DNA from: an uncultured Paracoccaceae bacterium
Lineage (GTDB): Bacteria > Pseudomonadota > Alphaproteobacteria > Rhodobacterales > Rhodobacteraceae
Assembly (NCBI GenBank): GCA_947495295.1
Contig: CANLYJ010000006.1
Span: 124,001 to 188,000 of the forward strand
Direction: 5' to 3'
DNA: 64,000 nucleotides
The notes under the pieces were generated by a model. It did not search any database and was not told the DNA's origin. It saw only the letters and a program-made list of their open reading frames with translations. Position 1 is the stretch's first letter; each line of letters starts with the position of its first letter. Below are positions 35,251 through 45,056 of the stretch, one piece after another. The translations under genes were made by a program, and so were the position numbers.

Positions 35251-35889
35251 CTAGAATTGATAGGACACGTTCAGTCCCACATAGGGCAGGATCGACAGGT
35301 CTGCGGCGTCATCCTGCGCATCCTGATAGTCGGCATCATTGTCGATATCATCCTGAATGGTGGCATTGCTGGCGGTTGCCGTCAGGTCGATCCCACCAAT
35401 CATGGCCAGCCCCAGTTCTGAATTGAATGACCAGCCATCTCCGAAGGCCAGATCATAACCGGTGGTGATCATGGGCGCGATTTCGTTTTCGAACTCTGCC
35501 GAAATTTCCAGCGTCTCACCCGGATAGACAACATCATTCACCTCAACATCGCCGGTCACCAACGCGTCGATATCACTGTTGGAAAACAATAGCCCGGCCG
35601 AGACACGCCAACCCGATGCAACCGGGTAATAATCGGCCAGCAGGGCAACAGCACCCAGTTGCACATCAACCTCTGTGGTTTCCAGACCGTCCTCATCAGT
35701 TTCGGAATAGCTATAACCACCCATCAGCGCCCCGCGCACACGCCATTGCGGGTTGGTGTAATATCCCGCCTCCAGATTGGCGCCGAATGTGGACAGGCCA
35801 AGCGCGACGGTCGCATCGCCCGCCTCCTGCGCGTGCGACGACGTTGCGAAACAGGCGAGGGTCGCGGCAAAAAGGAACGATTTCATCAA
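35251..35889 (-). CDS. Outer-membrane beta-barrel protein of unknown function
   Basis: A 212-residue exported protein with a signal peptide ending SSHA. The mature part alternates short strands (GYYTNPQWRVRGALMGGYSY and similar) with acidic turns and ends VGLNVSYQF; the terminal aromatic is a barrel-assembly signal, giving about eight strands. It resembles small OmpW/OmpA-like barrels in layout but I cannot place it in a family. CTGGAGATAATTG precedes the ATG. Confidence 0.75.
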   Translation of the reverse strand: MMKSFLFAATLACFATSSHAQEAGDATVALGLSTFGANLEAGYYTNPQWRVRGALMGGYSYSETDEDGLETTEVDVQLGAVALLADYYPVASGWRVSAGLLFSNSDIDALVTGDVEVNDVVYPGETLEISAEFENEIAPMITTGYDLAFGDGWSFNSELGLAMIGGIDLTATASNATIQDDIDNDADYQDAQDDAADLSILPYVGLNVSYQF

Positions 35890-35929
35890 TTATCTCCAGG
35901 CTATGTTGATAACTGCCTGTTAGATGCTC

Positions 35930-35952
35930 GATCTCAACAAATGGTTGAGATC
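35930..35952. other. Perfect inverted repeat upstream of the barrel gene
   Basis: GATCTCAAC (35930-35938) and GTTGAGATC (35944-35952) flank AAATG. It lies five bases past the LicD-like stop and about 40 bases upstream of the outer-membrane barrel start. With no T-tract it could be an operator for the barrel gene or an mRNA end structure. Confidence 0.5.
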
Positions 35953-35957
35953 AGACC

Positions 35958-36950
35958 CTAGCGCATACGAAACCCGGGGATCGCGCCAAGAAAGCGTGCC
36001 CTCGATTTCCGACGCTTATAACATGTGATGACAGCGGCAAAGTTTTCGCGGGCTTCTTTCCAGGGGAACTGAAAATGCGCATCCGGACTGCGCCAGCCCG
36101 CCCCGTAATTCAGCGCCAGCATTTTGTCGGCATCGCACGGGGCAGGGAAGGCCGCGCCGTTCAGCGTTTGTGATCCCAAAGGGAAAACATCATCGCGGTG
36201 CAGTTCGCCAAATGTATGCGGCCAGATAAAGACACGATCATCGCGTATCCACATTGGAAAGAGGTCCACGACCACGCCTGATGTCATCTCAATCTTGATC
36301 ACCGGGCTGCGTTTGCTGAACGCGGCCGGGCTTTGCAAGGCGCCGGTCTGGTTCAGCCGGTCGCCCAAGGCAAATAGCCCGGTCACCAGCGCATCATCGG
36401 TTGATCCATCGATTAGCACCGCCAGATCAGCATCATCATCATGGCCCAGGAACGCGCCTTCACGGACGGCCCCAAGGAGCGTGCCGGAGTTGATGAAACT
36501 CTGCACGCCAAGATTATCCAAAACGGCAATGATCTGGGTCAGTTCCGAAGTGACTTCATCGATATCACGGTTTCGGAAGGGCAAAGTGTAACCATGCATC
36601 GTCAGGACATAGGGGGCGGTCAGCGCGGTCAGTTCATCGCAGAAAGCCGTGAACGCATCAGTTTTGCCTTCGGCCTCTCGATGTGCCTTGATCCTTGTCT
36701 TCAGGGTTTGGCAGCGCTGGGCCTTTAAGCGGTGCTTGCAATAGATTTTGACAACACGCTCGGTCCAGTCGACGCCTCGTTGGGCGCGCGGGATTTGATC
36801 CAGCTTGGCGCGCAATGTTTTGTAGTCCGGTACGGCCTGACCATCGGCGCCCCGCAACTGGGCGTCTAGCGCGTGCAGGATCGCCCAGGCATCCGCATCC
36901 AGCGGTTTGGTCTGTTTGGGAATGTTGCGCGGGCGCAGCAGGCTGGTCAC
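35958..36950 (-). CDS. LicD-family phosphotransferase/nucleotidyltransferase
   Basis: A 330-residue protein with the LicD/fukutin core in the second half: SGTLLGAVREGAFLGHDDDADLAV (a GTLLGxxR then HDDDxD metal-binding motif) near residue 155, then VDLFPMW and, near the end, YGAGWRSPD. LicD enzymes transfer phosphocholine or similar groups to surface glycans, and this is the likely chemistry. The N-terminal 110 residues are basic and helical with no recognised domain. It is a single gene with no choline-uptake neighbours. Confidence 0.8.
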   Translation of the reverse strand: MTSLLRPRNIPKQTKPLDADAWAILHALDAQLRGADGQAVPDYKTLRAKLDQIPRAQRGVDWTERVVKIYCKHRLKAQRCQTLKTRIKAHREAEGKTDAFTAFCDELTALTAPYVLTMHGYTLPFRNRDIDEVTSELTQIIAVLDNLGVQSFINSGTLLGAVREGAFLGHDDDADLAVLIDGSTDDALVTGLFALGDRLNQTGALQSPAAFSKRSPVIKIEMTSGVVVDLFPMWIRDDRVFIWPHTFGELHRDDVFPLGSQTLNGAAFPAPCDADKMLALNYGAGWRSPDAHFQFPWKEARENFAAVITCYKRRKSRARFLGAIPGFRMR

Positions 36951-37061
36951 TGATCATCTCCAGGGGCTGACGCCATCACACGATTTCCATGCACGCCTTT
37001 TTATGGAGGGTGCCGGGATTTGACAACGACCAGCAAGCGGCGGCTTGACTATGGGTCATAC

Positions 37062-37089
37062 AAAAGGCCCCGGCGTTTCCACCGGGGCC
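37062..37089 (-). terminator. pnp terminator
   Basis: GGCCCCGG (37066-37073) pairs with CCGGGGCC (37082-37089). Reading leftward the stem is followed by TTTTG. It lies about 45 bases past the pnp stop. Confidence 0.8.
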
Positions 37090-37134
37090 GTGATTTGGGT
37101 GAGGTCCCGGATCAGGTCCGGGACGGCGTTGGGA

Positions 37135-39273
37135 TCAACCCTCTGCCGCTTCCTCTTTCTTGATTTCCTGACCGGTGTCCTGATCAACCATCTTCATGGC
37201 CAAACGGACCTTGCCCCGATCATCAAAGCCCAGCAGCTTGACCCAGACTTCCTGACCCTCTTTGAGAACATCGGAAGGATGGTTCAGCCGGCGGTTTTCG
37301 ATCTGGGATACGTGGACCAGACCGTCGCGCTTGCCAAAGAAGTTCACGAAGGCACCAAAGTCGACCAGTTTCACAACTGTCCCTTTGTAGATCACGCCTT
37401 CTTCCGGCTCTGCCACGATCGAATGGATCATGTCATAGGCCTTCTTGATCGCGTCAGCATCGTTGGATGCCAGCTTGATCACACCATCATCGTTGATGTC
37501 GACCTTGGCACCGGAGGTTTCCACGATCTCGCGGATGACCTTGCCGCCGGAGCCGATAACTTCACGGATTTTGTCGGTGGGGATCTGCATGGTTTCGATC
37601 TTGGGGGCGTGAACGCCCAGATCATTGGCAGTGTTCAAGGCCTTGCCCATCTCACCCAGGATATGCAAACGGCCAGCCTTGGCTTGATCCAGCGCTTTTG
37701 ACATGATCTCTGGCGTGATGCCCGCGATCTTGATGTCCATCTGCAAGGATGTGATACCGTTTTCAGTACCAGCCACCTTGAAGTCCATATCGCCAAGGTG
37801 ATCCTCATCACCCAGAATGTCGGACAGGATGGCGTATTGACCGTCATCTTCCATCACCAGACCCATTGCCACACCGGCAACCGGCGCTTTCAAAGGCACA
37901 CCGGCGTCCATCATGGACAAGGAACCACCACAAACGGATGCCATCGAAGATGACCCGTTGGATTCAGTGATCTCTGACACGACGCGGATCGTGTAGGGGA
38001 AATCCGTTGCCGCAGGCAGAACTGCCTGTAAGGCACGCCATGCCAGTTTGCCGTGACCAATCTCACGACGGCCCGGCCCCATCACACGGCCAACTTCACC
38101 GACCGAATAGGGTGGGAAGTTGTAGTGCAGCATGAAGTTGGATTTATACATGCCGGTCAGGGCATCGATCATCTGTTCATCATCGCCTGTGCCCAGTGTG
38201 GTCACAACCAGACCCTGGGTTTCGCCGCGTGTGAACAGGGCAGAACCGTGGGTGCGTGGCAGAACGCCGGTCTCGGACACAATCTCGCGGATCGTATCAA
38301 GCGCACGCCCGTCGATCCGCTTGCCGTTCTTGACGACGTCACCGCGCAGAACACCGGATTCCAGCTTTTTCAGGGCCGCGCCCAGATTGCCGTCTTCCTG
38401 CTGTTCTTCGGTCAGGGCCGCGACGATCTCTTCTTTCGCGGCTTTCACCGCTGTGGTGCGTTCCTGCTTATCGGTGATCGCATAGGCAGCGCGCATCTTT
38501 TCCTCACCAGCGGCTTTGACAGCGGCGGACAGGTCGGAATAGTCGACGGGCTGGAAATCAAACGGCTCTTTCGCGCATTCCTCGGCCAGATCGATGATCA
38601 GGTCGATGACGGGCTGAATCTGCTCATGGGCGAAGTTGACGGCGCCAAGCATTTCTTCTTCTGTCAGCTCATAGGCTTCGGATTCGACCATCATCACGGC
38701 GTCTTTGGTGCCAGCAACAACAAGGTCCAGACGCTGCTCTGGGTTCAGGCGCAGGTTGTGCATGTCGTCGATTTCGGGGTTCAGGATATAGTCGCCATCC
38801 ACATAACCCACACGGGCTGCCGCAATCGGACCCATGAACGGCGCGCCTGAAATGGTCAGGGCGGCGGAGGCCGCGATCATCGCAACCATATCGGGGTCAT
38901 TGACCAGATCGTGGGACAGAACCGTACACATCACCAGCACTTCGTTCTTGAAGCCTGGGACGAACAGCGGGCGGATCGGACGGTCGATCAAACGGGCAGT
39001 CAGCGTCTCTTTTTCAGTGGGACGTGCTTCGCGCTTGAAAAAGCCGCCTGGGACTTTCCCGGCGGCATAGTATTTTTCCTGGTAGTGGACGGTCAGCGGA
39101 AAGAAATCCTGACCCGGTTTTTGGGCGCGTGCGAATGTCACGTTAGCCATAACGCTGGTTTCGCCCAGCGTTGCGATGACAGAGCCATCGGCTTGACGGG
39201 CAACCTTGCCCGTTTCCAGTGTGAGCGTTTCTTCGCCCCACTGCATTGATTTTTTCACTTCGTTAAACATCAT
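37135..39273 (-). CDS. pnp: Polynucleotide phosphorylase
   Basis: A phosphorolytic 3'-5' exoribonuclease and degradosome core. The 712-residue protein has two RNase PH domains (the second with [22 protein letters not shown]-type motif near 430), a KH domain ([15 protein letters not shown] near 565) and a C-terminal S1 domain ([15 protein letters not shown]). The start is one of two adjacent ATGs; the second (39270) is better spaced from GGAAAAC. The usual upstream rpsO gene is missing here: a 350-base gap and a pseudogene patch sit in its place, at least within this window. Confidence 0.96.
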   Translation of the reverse strand: MMFNEVKKSMQWGEETLTLETGKVARQADGSVIATLGETSVMANVTFARAQKPGQDFFPLTVHYQEKYYAAGKVPGGFFKREARPTEKETLTARLIDRPIRPLFVPGFKNEVLVMCTVLSHDLVNDPDMVAMIAASAALTISGAPFMGPIAAARVGYVDGDYILNPEIDDMHNLRLNPEQRLDLVVAGTKDAVMMVESEAYELTEEEMLGAVNFAHEQIQPVIDLIIDLAEECAKEPFDFQPVDYSDLSAAVKAAGEEKMRAAYAITDKQERTTAVKAAKEEIVAALTEEQQEDGNLGAALKKLESGVLRGDVVKNGKRIDGRALDTIREIVSETGVLPRTHGSALFTRGETQGLVVTTLGTGDDEQMIDALTGMYKSNFMLHYNFPPYSVGEVGRVMGPGRREIGHGKLAWRALQAVLPAATDFPYTIRVVSEITESNGSSSMASVCGGSLSMMDAGVPLKAPVAGVAMGLVMEDDGQYAILSDILGDEDHLGDMDFKVAGTENGITSLQMDIKIAGITPEIMSKALDQAKAGRLHILGEMGKALNTANDLGVHAPKIETMQIPTDKIREVIGSGGKVIREIVETSGAKVDINDDGVIKLASNDADAIKKAYDMIHSIVAEPEEGVIYKGTVVKLVDFGAFVNFFGKRDGLVHVSQIENRRLNHPSDVLKEGQEVWVKLLGFDDRGKVRLAMKMVDQDTGQEIKKEEAAEG

Positions 39274-39625
39274 GTTTTCCTAGTTGGCCGATTTGCGGCC
39301 TTTTGCGTAGGGGGCGTATTCCCCCTCATCCCGGTATCTTCTTTTGTCAGGCGCTGGAATGCGGGCGCCGGCTTTCAGATTTGCGGGCCATAACGGGTTT
39401 TCGCCTGTTTGGAAAGGGGATGCTGCGATGCATCACCGCGACGAGGGGTGATAGGCAAAGTCGGCTGATCTTTGGCCGCCGCGAAGAAAGTCGCAGATGC
39501 TGCAAGCGTCACCTCAGAAAATGTCACGAAGGGTACACTGTTGTTGCGTTCAGGATGTCCGATAAGAGTTCAATCCCGCCGATCCGGCAGAATGTTTGGC
39601 CAACCGGTCTTTCAATCGCCCTTAT
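39274..39625. other. Intergenic stretch upstream of pnp
   Basis: I see no gene. There is a short inverted repeat AGGGGG (39308-39313) with CCCCCT (39320-39325) in the putative pnp leader, which could be an attenuator or autoregulatory structure since pnp mRNAs are commonly autoregulated. The rest gives only unsupported open frames. Confidence 0.4.
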
Positions 39626-39889
39626 TCATTTGATGTCAGGTGTCGCAATTCCGCGCCAAACCAGTTCAAACACCCGGTTGAGTTCGCCAGCATCCATCCG
39701 GACACCGCTGAGTGACGCGCGGCGGGCGAGCGTGATCGCAGGTGAGGCCAGGATGATCTCAATGGTTTCAACCGGCACATCGACCAGCACCTTCTGATCA
39801 ATTCCGGCTTGGATTTCATCAAGCAATTCTTGTTGTATTTGCTTCAAAACCGGATCGCCACGGAACGCGCCGCGGATTTCAGCAGACAT
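39626..39889 (-). pseudogene. TetR-family regulator remnant, C-terminal part only
   Basis: About 87 residues resemble the ligand-binding C-terminal half of a TetR regulator (AEIRGAFRGDPVLKQIQQELLDEI, then VPVETIEIILASPAITLARR and VFELVWRGI). The helix-turn-helix N-terminus is gone: at about 39885 the sequence switches directly into an oppositely oriented SDR remnant. The short open frame beginning at 39913 uses antisense SDR sequence as its first nine codons and is not a genuine start. Confidence 0.6.
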
Positions 39890-40550
39890 CAACACTGCCG
39901 TCGACACGATCATTCAGTCAGAGGGGCGTATTGACACGCTCATCAACAACGCCGGGGCCGGTTTTGTCCGCACGACCGAGCAAGCCAGCGAAGAGGACAT
40001 CCACTGGGTGATGGATGTCAACTTCATGGGCGTCGTGCGCTGCACCAAGGCGGTGATACCGCATATGCGTCGGGCGCGTTCCGGCCACGTGATCACCATC
40101 TCATCTGTTGGCGGCCTCGTTGGGCAACCATTCAATGAGATCTACTGCGCCGCGAAATTTGCCGTTGAAGGTTATTCGGAAGCGTTGGCGAGTTACGTTA
40201 CGCCAAATTTTGGCATCAATTTCACAACTGTCGAACCCGGCGGTATCCAGTCCGAATTTGCGACCAACGTCCTGCAACATGTGCAAGAAACCGGCGGAAT
40301 GTTGGAAGACGAATACCTGCCGATCCTGCAGAAATACATCGGCGGAGCGGAAAACCGTCAAAGCGGTGACGACATTTATCAAACGACCGACGAGGTGGCC
40401 GCTGTGGTGATGGACTGCATGAACGCATCAGAACCGCCAATCCGCACCCGGACGTCGACCTGGGGTGAAAACTTCGTCCGGCTGAAAACGGAGCTTGATC
40501 CAACCGGAAAACAACAGCAGGCGGCCGTGATCAAACAGTTCCTCAACTGA
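39885..40550 (+). pseudogene. Short-chain dehydrogenase remnant lacking its N-terminus
   Basis: The frame reads from about 39885 (NTAVDTIIQSEGRIDTLINNAGAGF) through catalytic YCAAK to a normal C-terminus, but the Rossmann TGxxxGIG segment (roughly the first 60 residues) is missing. The longest open frame with an ATG starts at 40008, inside the fold. Without the cofactor-binding strand-turn-helix it should be inactive. It is the likely target gene of the facing TetR remnant, both having lost their 5' ends in one deletion. Confidence 0.7.
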
Positions 40551-40763
40551 CATTGATCGGCAAGTATCGATTTGCTGCTACGGGCGCGTCCGGCCTGATA
40601 CTGGCAAAGGGGTCATTCTGTCTCATCAGTTCAACCCCCGCATCGTCTGCGGAGTCGCGATTGGACCAGATCTCTGCCCTCCTCGAACGACTGTTGCTTG
40701 ACCCACCGTAGCATCACTATTCGCCTCTGGTGTCCTGACAGGTGGCGCGCTACCACTATCGGT

Positions 40764-41429
40764 ATGATTTTGAACTTGCCCAATATCCTCACCATTCTGC
40801 GGCTTCTGGCGGCACCCGGTGTGGTTATCATGTTTCTTTATTTCAATCGGCCCTGGGCGGATTGGTTTGCGTTGGTGCTGTTTATTGCCGCCGCTATAAC
40901 CGATTTTCTTGACGGGTATCTGGCCCGTGCATGGAAACAGGAAACCAAGCTGGGGGCGATGATGGACCCGATTGCCGACAAGGCGATGGTCATTATTGCC
41001 CTGCTGGTCATCACCGGTTTTTCTGGCATGAACCCCTGGATCCTGTTGCCCGCCACGGTGATCATTTTCCGCGAAGTGTTCGTGTCCGGCCTGCGCGAAT
41101 TTCTGGGCGAAACCGCAGGAACCCTGAAGGTCACCAATCTGGCCAAATGGAAAACCACAGCCCAGATGGTTGGGATCGCCCTCCTCTTCGCGACTGGCGC
41201 GTTTGAGCATTATTTTGGGATGCAATCGCTCGCCATGACGCAGGAAATGGTGACCGAAGCCATCGAAGGCACCGGCCCGGATGATCAGGGGCTCTGGTGG
41301 AAATATCAGGGCATGGTGCTTAGCTGGTGGAGCGGGATCACGGTACTCTGGATCGCAGCGATACTGACCCTGATCACCGGGTGGGATTATTTCCGCAAGG
41401 CACAACCATATCTGAGGGACGTTGGCTGA
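40764..41429 (+). CDS. pgsA: CDP-diacylglycerol-glycerol-3-phosphate 3-phosphatidyltransferase
   Basis: An integral membrane enzyme making phosphatidylglycerol phosphate. The 221-residue protein has the CDP-alcohol phosphotransferase motif DFLDGYLARAWKQETKLGAM followed by MDPIADK, near residues 41-66, and about five helices. ATG at 40764 (MILNLPNILTILR) matches the usual N-terminus; the longer frame is unsupported. Its stop overlaps the moaD start (TGATG). Confidence 0.93.
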   Translation: MILNLPNILTILRLLAAPGVVIMFLYFNRPWADWFALVLFIAAAITDFLDGYLARAWKQETKLGAMMDPIADKAMVIIALLVITGFSGMNPWILLPATVIIFREVFVSGLREFLGETAGTLKVTNLAKWKTTAQMVGIALLFATGAFEHYFGMQSLAMTQEMVTEAIEGTGPDDQGLWWKYQGMVLSWWSGITVLWIAAILTLITGWDYFRKAQPYLRDVG

Positions 41430-41674
41430 TGAATGTCATGTATTTCGCATGGGTCCGTGAACGGATCGGCATACCGCAGGAAAAGGTGGAAACGCAGGCC
41501 GTCACAGTCAATGACCTGATCGCCGAACTGACCGCACGCGAAGACCGCTATGCAGCGGCTTTCGCGGATACCTCTGCGCTGCGGGTTGCGCTGGATCAGG
41601 AACTGTCGGATTTCGATGCGCCTTTGGCCGGCGTGCAAGAGGTGGCATTTTTTCCACCCATGACAGGTGGCTGA
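41429..41674 (+). CDS. moaD: Molybdopterin synthase sulfur-carrier subunit
   Basis: An 81-residue ubiquitin-fold protein ending in Gly-Gly (PPMTGG), whose terminal thiocarboxylate donates sulfur to make molybdopterin. The N-terminal MYFAWVRERIG is typical. It overlaps pgsA upstream and moaE downstream by single bases (TGATG junctions), so MoaD and MoaE are made in a coupled way. Confidence 0.93.
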   Translation: MNVMYFAWVRERIGIPQEKVETQAVTVNDLIAELTAREDRYAAAFADTSALRVALDQELSDFDAPLAGVQEVAFFPPMTGG

Positions 41675-42114
41675 TGCAGATCAGGGTCCAGTCAGAACCG
41701 TTTGATGCAGGGGCAGAGCTGAACGGCTTTGCCACAGGGCGCACGGATGTGGGGGCGGTGGTCAGCTTTACCGGCGTGGTGCGCGACACTGACGGCAACC
41801 TACAGGAAATGCTGATCGAACATTACCCGGGCATGACACAATCGGCGATTGCCAAGATCGCGCAAGAGGCGGTGGATCGCTGGTCGCTTTCCGATTGTCT
41901 GGTCATCCATCGGCATGGTGCGCTGAAATCCGGCGCGCCAATCATGATGGTCGCAACCGCTGCTGCCCACCGGGCCGCCGCGTTTGAGGCGGCTGATTTC
42001 CTTATGGATTACCTCAAATCCAGAGCACCGTTCTGGAAAAAGGAAATCACCGATCAGGGGGCTGATTGGGTGGCCGCCAAAGACGCTGACGAAAACGCGC
42101 TGGACCGCTGGTAG
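41674..42114 (+). CDS. moaE: Molybdopterin synthase catalytic subunit
   Basis: A 146-residue protein that with MoaD converts precursor Z to molybdopterin. It shows GAVVSFTGVVRD near residue 32, LMLIEHYPGMT-like MLIEHYPGMT, the IHRHGALKSG loop and KSRAPFWKKE with the active-site lysines. Full length. Last gene of pgsA-moaD-moaE. Confidence 0.93.
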   Translation: MQIRVQSEPFDAGAELNGFATGRTDVGAVVSFTGVVRDTDGNLQEMLIEHYPGMTQSAIAKIAQEAVDRWSLSDCLVIHRHGALKSGAPIMMVATAAAHRAAAFEAADFLMDYLKSRAPFWKKEITDQGADWVAAKDADENALDRW

Positions 42115-42318
42115 GGCATTGTCGCCCGGCTGTCATAAAGATCGGTCCACTATAACAAAACCTTCACGCAAACGTCGCGAAACCGTTGGGTTCGCTGCCT
42201 AACCTAGAGTGATCATTCGGGGCTTGCCCTGATCACCTGGCAAGGGCGGCTTTATGACACTAACGATCCGTATCCGTGTTGCGCCTTGCCCCAATCCGCC
42301 AAAGCAGGAGCAAGGGCA

Positions 42319-43662
42319 ATGAATGTGCGCATCACTGATCTGGGCCGCCACCGGTCCACGGGCAAAAGCGGCGAAGCCGCCGCGCAGGACGTGCCAGAGG
42401 GCCGCCACTTCCTTGGTTCTGCGCCGCTTCCCGATGGGCATCCATCAAAGCGGCTGTTGCGGATTGAACCGCTGCCAGACGGCTACCGGCCTCTGATCCG
42501 GGGCCACAGCCGGGATCGGATCAATGCGCTGCAACGGGCCATCGCCGGGTCGCCTGATGCGCAAATCCACATGCCACATACGGGCATCCGGTTGTTCCCG
42601 CCAAAGGCGTTCCAGTCCAAGGAACGGACGAGACGGGTGATTGATGAACTGGTTGCCCCCTATCCGAACCGGGCAAAACGATCGGTCAAACGTGTTATCT
42701 ATCGGGGGCAGGCATGGTATATTGCCGCCCTGATGATGCAAACCACGCCAGAGGTTTGCATCTGCTGGAATGGGGTAAGGGGGCATCGCCGGCTGTTCAT
42801 GGATGTGGCCCAGGATCTTGGGATGACCCATCTTTATATGGAGGAATCGCCAATCCCCGGTCGGATTACCTGCGACCTGGCGGGGGTGAATTTCGAAAAC
42901 TCGCTACCGCGCCGGATGGATTTTTACCGGGCCTGGCTGGCGATGTCCGGCATTGATGCAAAGGCATGGCGTGACCTGTCCACGCAACTGGTCGCCCGCC
43001 AGACAGAGCGGACCCACACCGCGCAGGAACAGCGGGATATCAGCGGCGACGGAAAATATATCTTTTGCCCGCTACAGGTGCCGACCGATAGTCAGGTTGT
43101 CAGCTTTGGCGGGCGGTTCAAGTCCATGCAAACCTATGTTCTAGAACTGTGTGATGCAGCCAAATCGCTGCCCCATGGCTGGCATCTGCGGATCAAGGAA
43201 CACCCGTCAAGCCAGGTGACGTTTCAGGATATCATCGCGCAAAACGCTAGCGGAAAACTGAAACTGGACAACAAGACGGACACTTTCCTACAGGTCAAAC
43301 ACGCGCAAAGCGTCATGACGCTCAATTCCTCTGTCGGTATCCAGTCGTTTTACTTTGACAAACCGGTGATGACATTGGGGCAGACATTCTGGGATTTCGG
43401 TGGGCTGGCCGAACATCTGCCGACGGGCGAGGCTTTGCGTGATGCGCTGACCACGCCGGACCGATCATGGTTTTCGGCCAGCGATCGCGATGCGTTCATG
43501 AACTACCTGACTTACGTCTATTATCAGGTGGAGCAGGACGTTGCAGATGGCAAGGTCAGCCTGAATGACATCATCATGCAGGCCAGCAAACGGGACGCGC
43601 TGCTGGAACATGTGGTGACAGAAGAACACCCTGCAGGTCAAGTTGCCGACACCATGGTCTGA
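42319..43662 (+). CDS. KpsS/KpsC-like capsular polysaccharide protein
   Basis: A 447-residue protein whose C-terminal half carries the capsule-synthesis pattern WHLRIKEHPSSQ, then VMTLNSSVGIQSFYFDKPVMTLGQTFWDFGGL, matching the TxNSSvGleAl...kPVxxLG motif of KpsS/KpsC beta-Kdo transferases, which build the Kdo linker of group 2 capsules. The N-terminal third is unusual and basic. GGAGCAAGGGCA precedes ATG 42319. It stands alone: no kpsC, kpsD/M/T genes are nearby, so the acceptor is uncertain. Confidence 0.7.
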   Translation: MNVRITDLGRHRSTGKSGEAAAQDVPEGRHFLGSAPLPDGHPSKRLLRIEPLPDGYRPLIRGHSRDRINALQRAIAGSPDAQIHMPHTGIRLFPPKAFQSKERTRRVIDELVAPYPNRAKRSVKRVIYRGQAWYIAALMMQTTPEVCICWNGVRGHRRLFMDVAQDLGMTHLYMEESPIPGRITCDLAGVNFENSLPRRMDFYRAWLAMSGIDAKAWRDLSTQLVARQTERTHTAQEQRDISGDGKYIFCPLQVPTDSQVVSFGGRFKSMQTYVLELCDAAKSLPHGWHLRIKEHPSSQVTFQDIIAQNASGKLKLDNKTDTFLQVKHAQSVMTLNSSVGIQSFYFDKPVMTLGQTFWDFGGLAEHLPTGEALRDALTTPDRSWFSASDRDAFMNYLTYVYYQVEQDVADGKVSLNDIIMQASKRDALLEHVVTEEHPAGQVADTMV

Positions 43663-43941
43663 TCAAACGTGCAGTTTTGGCTCTGCCCTTTGCGGCAGGC
43701 GACCCCAAGCGTGACACAGCACCTTTCTACAGACCAACCTTAGGCGGAAAGCCGCCATGTTTGTTGCGAATTACGCAACGAAAACAGCAAGCTAAGCTTT
43801 CCGCAATGGCATTGGAAACAACGGCGCCACACACAACAACACCTGCGTTGCAAAGCGCCCGGAATGGACCATACGCGATAGCATACACAGTTTGGCTTCG
43901 CCGGTTTTTAAGTGTTTCCCAAAAATCTAAATGAGGACAAC

Positions 43942-45039
43942 ATGTCAGCGCCATTCATGCGACCTTCCATCATCCTTTCTCTTCTTGTCTTGCTTACCGC
44001 TTGTGGTGGCGGGGGCGGCAGCACCGACGGCGGTGGCAGCGGGGGAGGAACACCAGATGTAACACCACCCGATCCCGACATCACACCAAACCCCGATCTG
44101 GTCTATGCAGATGACCAGCCGGTGACGCGCGACAGTTTTGTCGGCAAGACTTTTCCGATCTCTCTCGTGGTGGGTGCAGAAGGCGACGGGCCGGCGCCAA
44201 AACGGGTGATCGGCAGCATTGAATATGTGTCCGCTGACAAGGCCATCCTGACCTATGAAGGCAGGTCCACTGAATTCAACTACAGGAGTGCATTCAGTCA
44301 GGAAAACTGGTCCAGCGGTGCGCCCAATACTGATGGCAGCCCTTTGCAGGACCTCCGCATTGACCGGGTGTCAAAGGCGGTGCGCGGCATTGCAATCGGC
44401 AATGATTTTATCCCCAATCCGAACTTGCCCGCCGCCGAAGGGACATTCGGGTTCGTGACACCCGAAAACAGGCTGACGGGATCGGTGAATTACAGTTCCA
44501 GCTTCGGGTCACGCATGCTGATCACATCGACCGACTGGATCGAACAAAGCGATGGCAGCTTTCAACGGGTAGAAAACATCGTCGAAGTTGATGGGAAGGC
44601 CGTAAACATCAATGCTGATTTTGGCACCGGCAATGTGACCGGCACGCTGTTCGATGGGTCTTTCGTGTCTACCGATGACCGTCAGTCGGGGGCGAACTCC
44701 GTCACCCATGACGTGACCGTGACGCTGCAAAATGCCTCAGTCGAAGGATCAGGATTTTCAGGTGATGTCATTGTCGAAACAACGGCCAGCAGCAACCCAA
44801 GGGAAGTCATAAACGGCGGTGTCGGCCCCCAAGGGGACATCCTGCCATCCGAGGTTGTGATGAACAGCCAAGGCGCGGACGGGATTTTCTTTGGTTATGA
44901 TGGCCAAGGTGTCGGTGGCACGTTCGAAGCTGACTATGATGAGACATTTTCGCGTGGCGATAATCCGTTTAACGGGGTTGATGCCGAAGAAGTCACAGAA
45001 AACCGGACACTGGTCGGCGATTTCATCGTCAACAACTAG
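43942..45039 (+). CDS. Surface lipoprotein, TbpB-like C-terminal barrel
   Basis: A 365-residue lipoprotein: signal with lipobox LLTAC, then a Gly/Ser-rich linker (GGGGGSTDGGG) and Pro/Asp spacer. The end of the protein, DGIFFGYDGQGVGGTFEADY, resembles the closing strands of the transferrin-binding protein B-like beta-barrel found in Slam-dependent surface lipoproteins. A metal or host/cofactor ligand cannot be named. AGGACAAC precedes the ATG. No TonB receptor lies beside it. Confidence 0.65.
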   Translation: MSAPFMRPSIILSLLVLLTACGGGGGSTDGGGSGGGTPDVTPPDPDITPNPDLVYADDQPVTRDSFVGKTFPISLVVGAEGDGPAPKRVIGSIEYVSADKAILTYEGRSTEFNYRSAFSQENWSSGAPNTDGSPLQDLRIDRVSKAVRGIAIGNDFIPNPNLPAAEGTFGFVTPENRLTGSVNYSSSFGSRMLITSTDWIEQSDGSFQRVENIVEVDGKAVNINADFGTGNVTGTLFDGSFVSTDDRQSGANSVTHDVTVTLQNASVEGSGFSGDVIVETTASSNPREVINGGVGPQGDILPSEVVMNSQGADGIFFGYDGQGVGGTFEADYDETFSRGDNPFNGVDAEEVTENRTLVGDFIVNN

Positions 45040-45056
45040 CCCGCATCAGGGCCTGT

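Noticed and set aside
38053-38850. 265-residue plus-strand frame in pnp
   Set aside because: Antisense to pnp.
39303-39797. 164-residue plus-strand frame upstream of pnp
   Set aside because: No family features; it crosses into the antisense of the TetR remnant.
40626-41405. 259-residue minus-strand frame
   Set aside because: Antisense to pgsA, rich in His/Gln/Pro as typical of antisense frames.
42130-42145. CTGTCATAAA, resembling half of a PhoB box
   Set aside because: The second half-site at the required spacing is missing.
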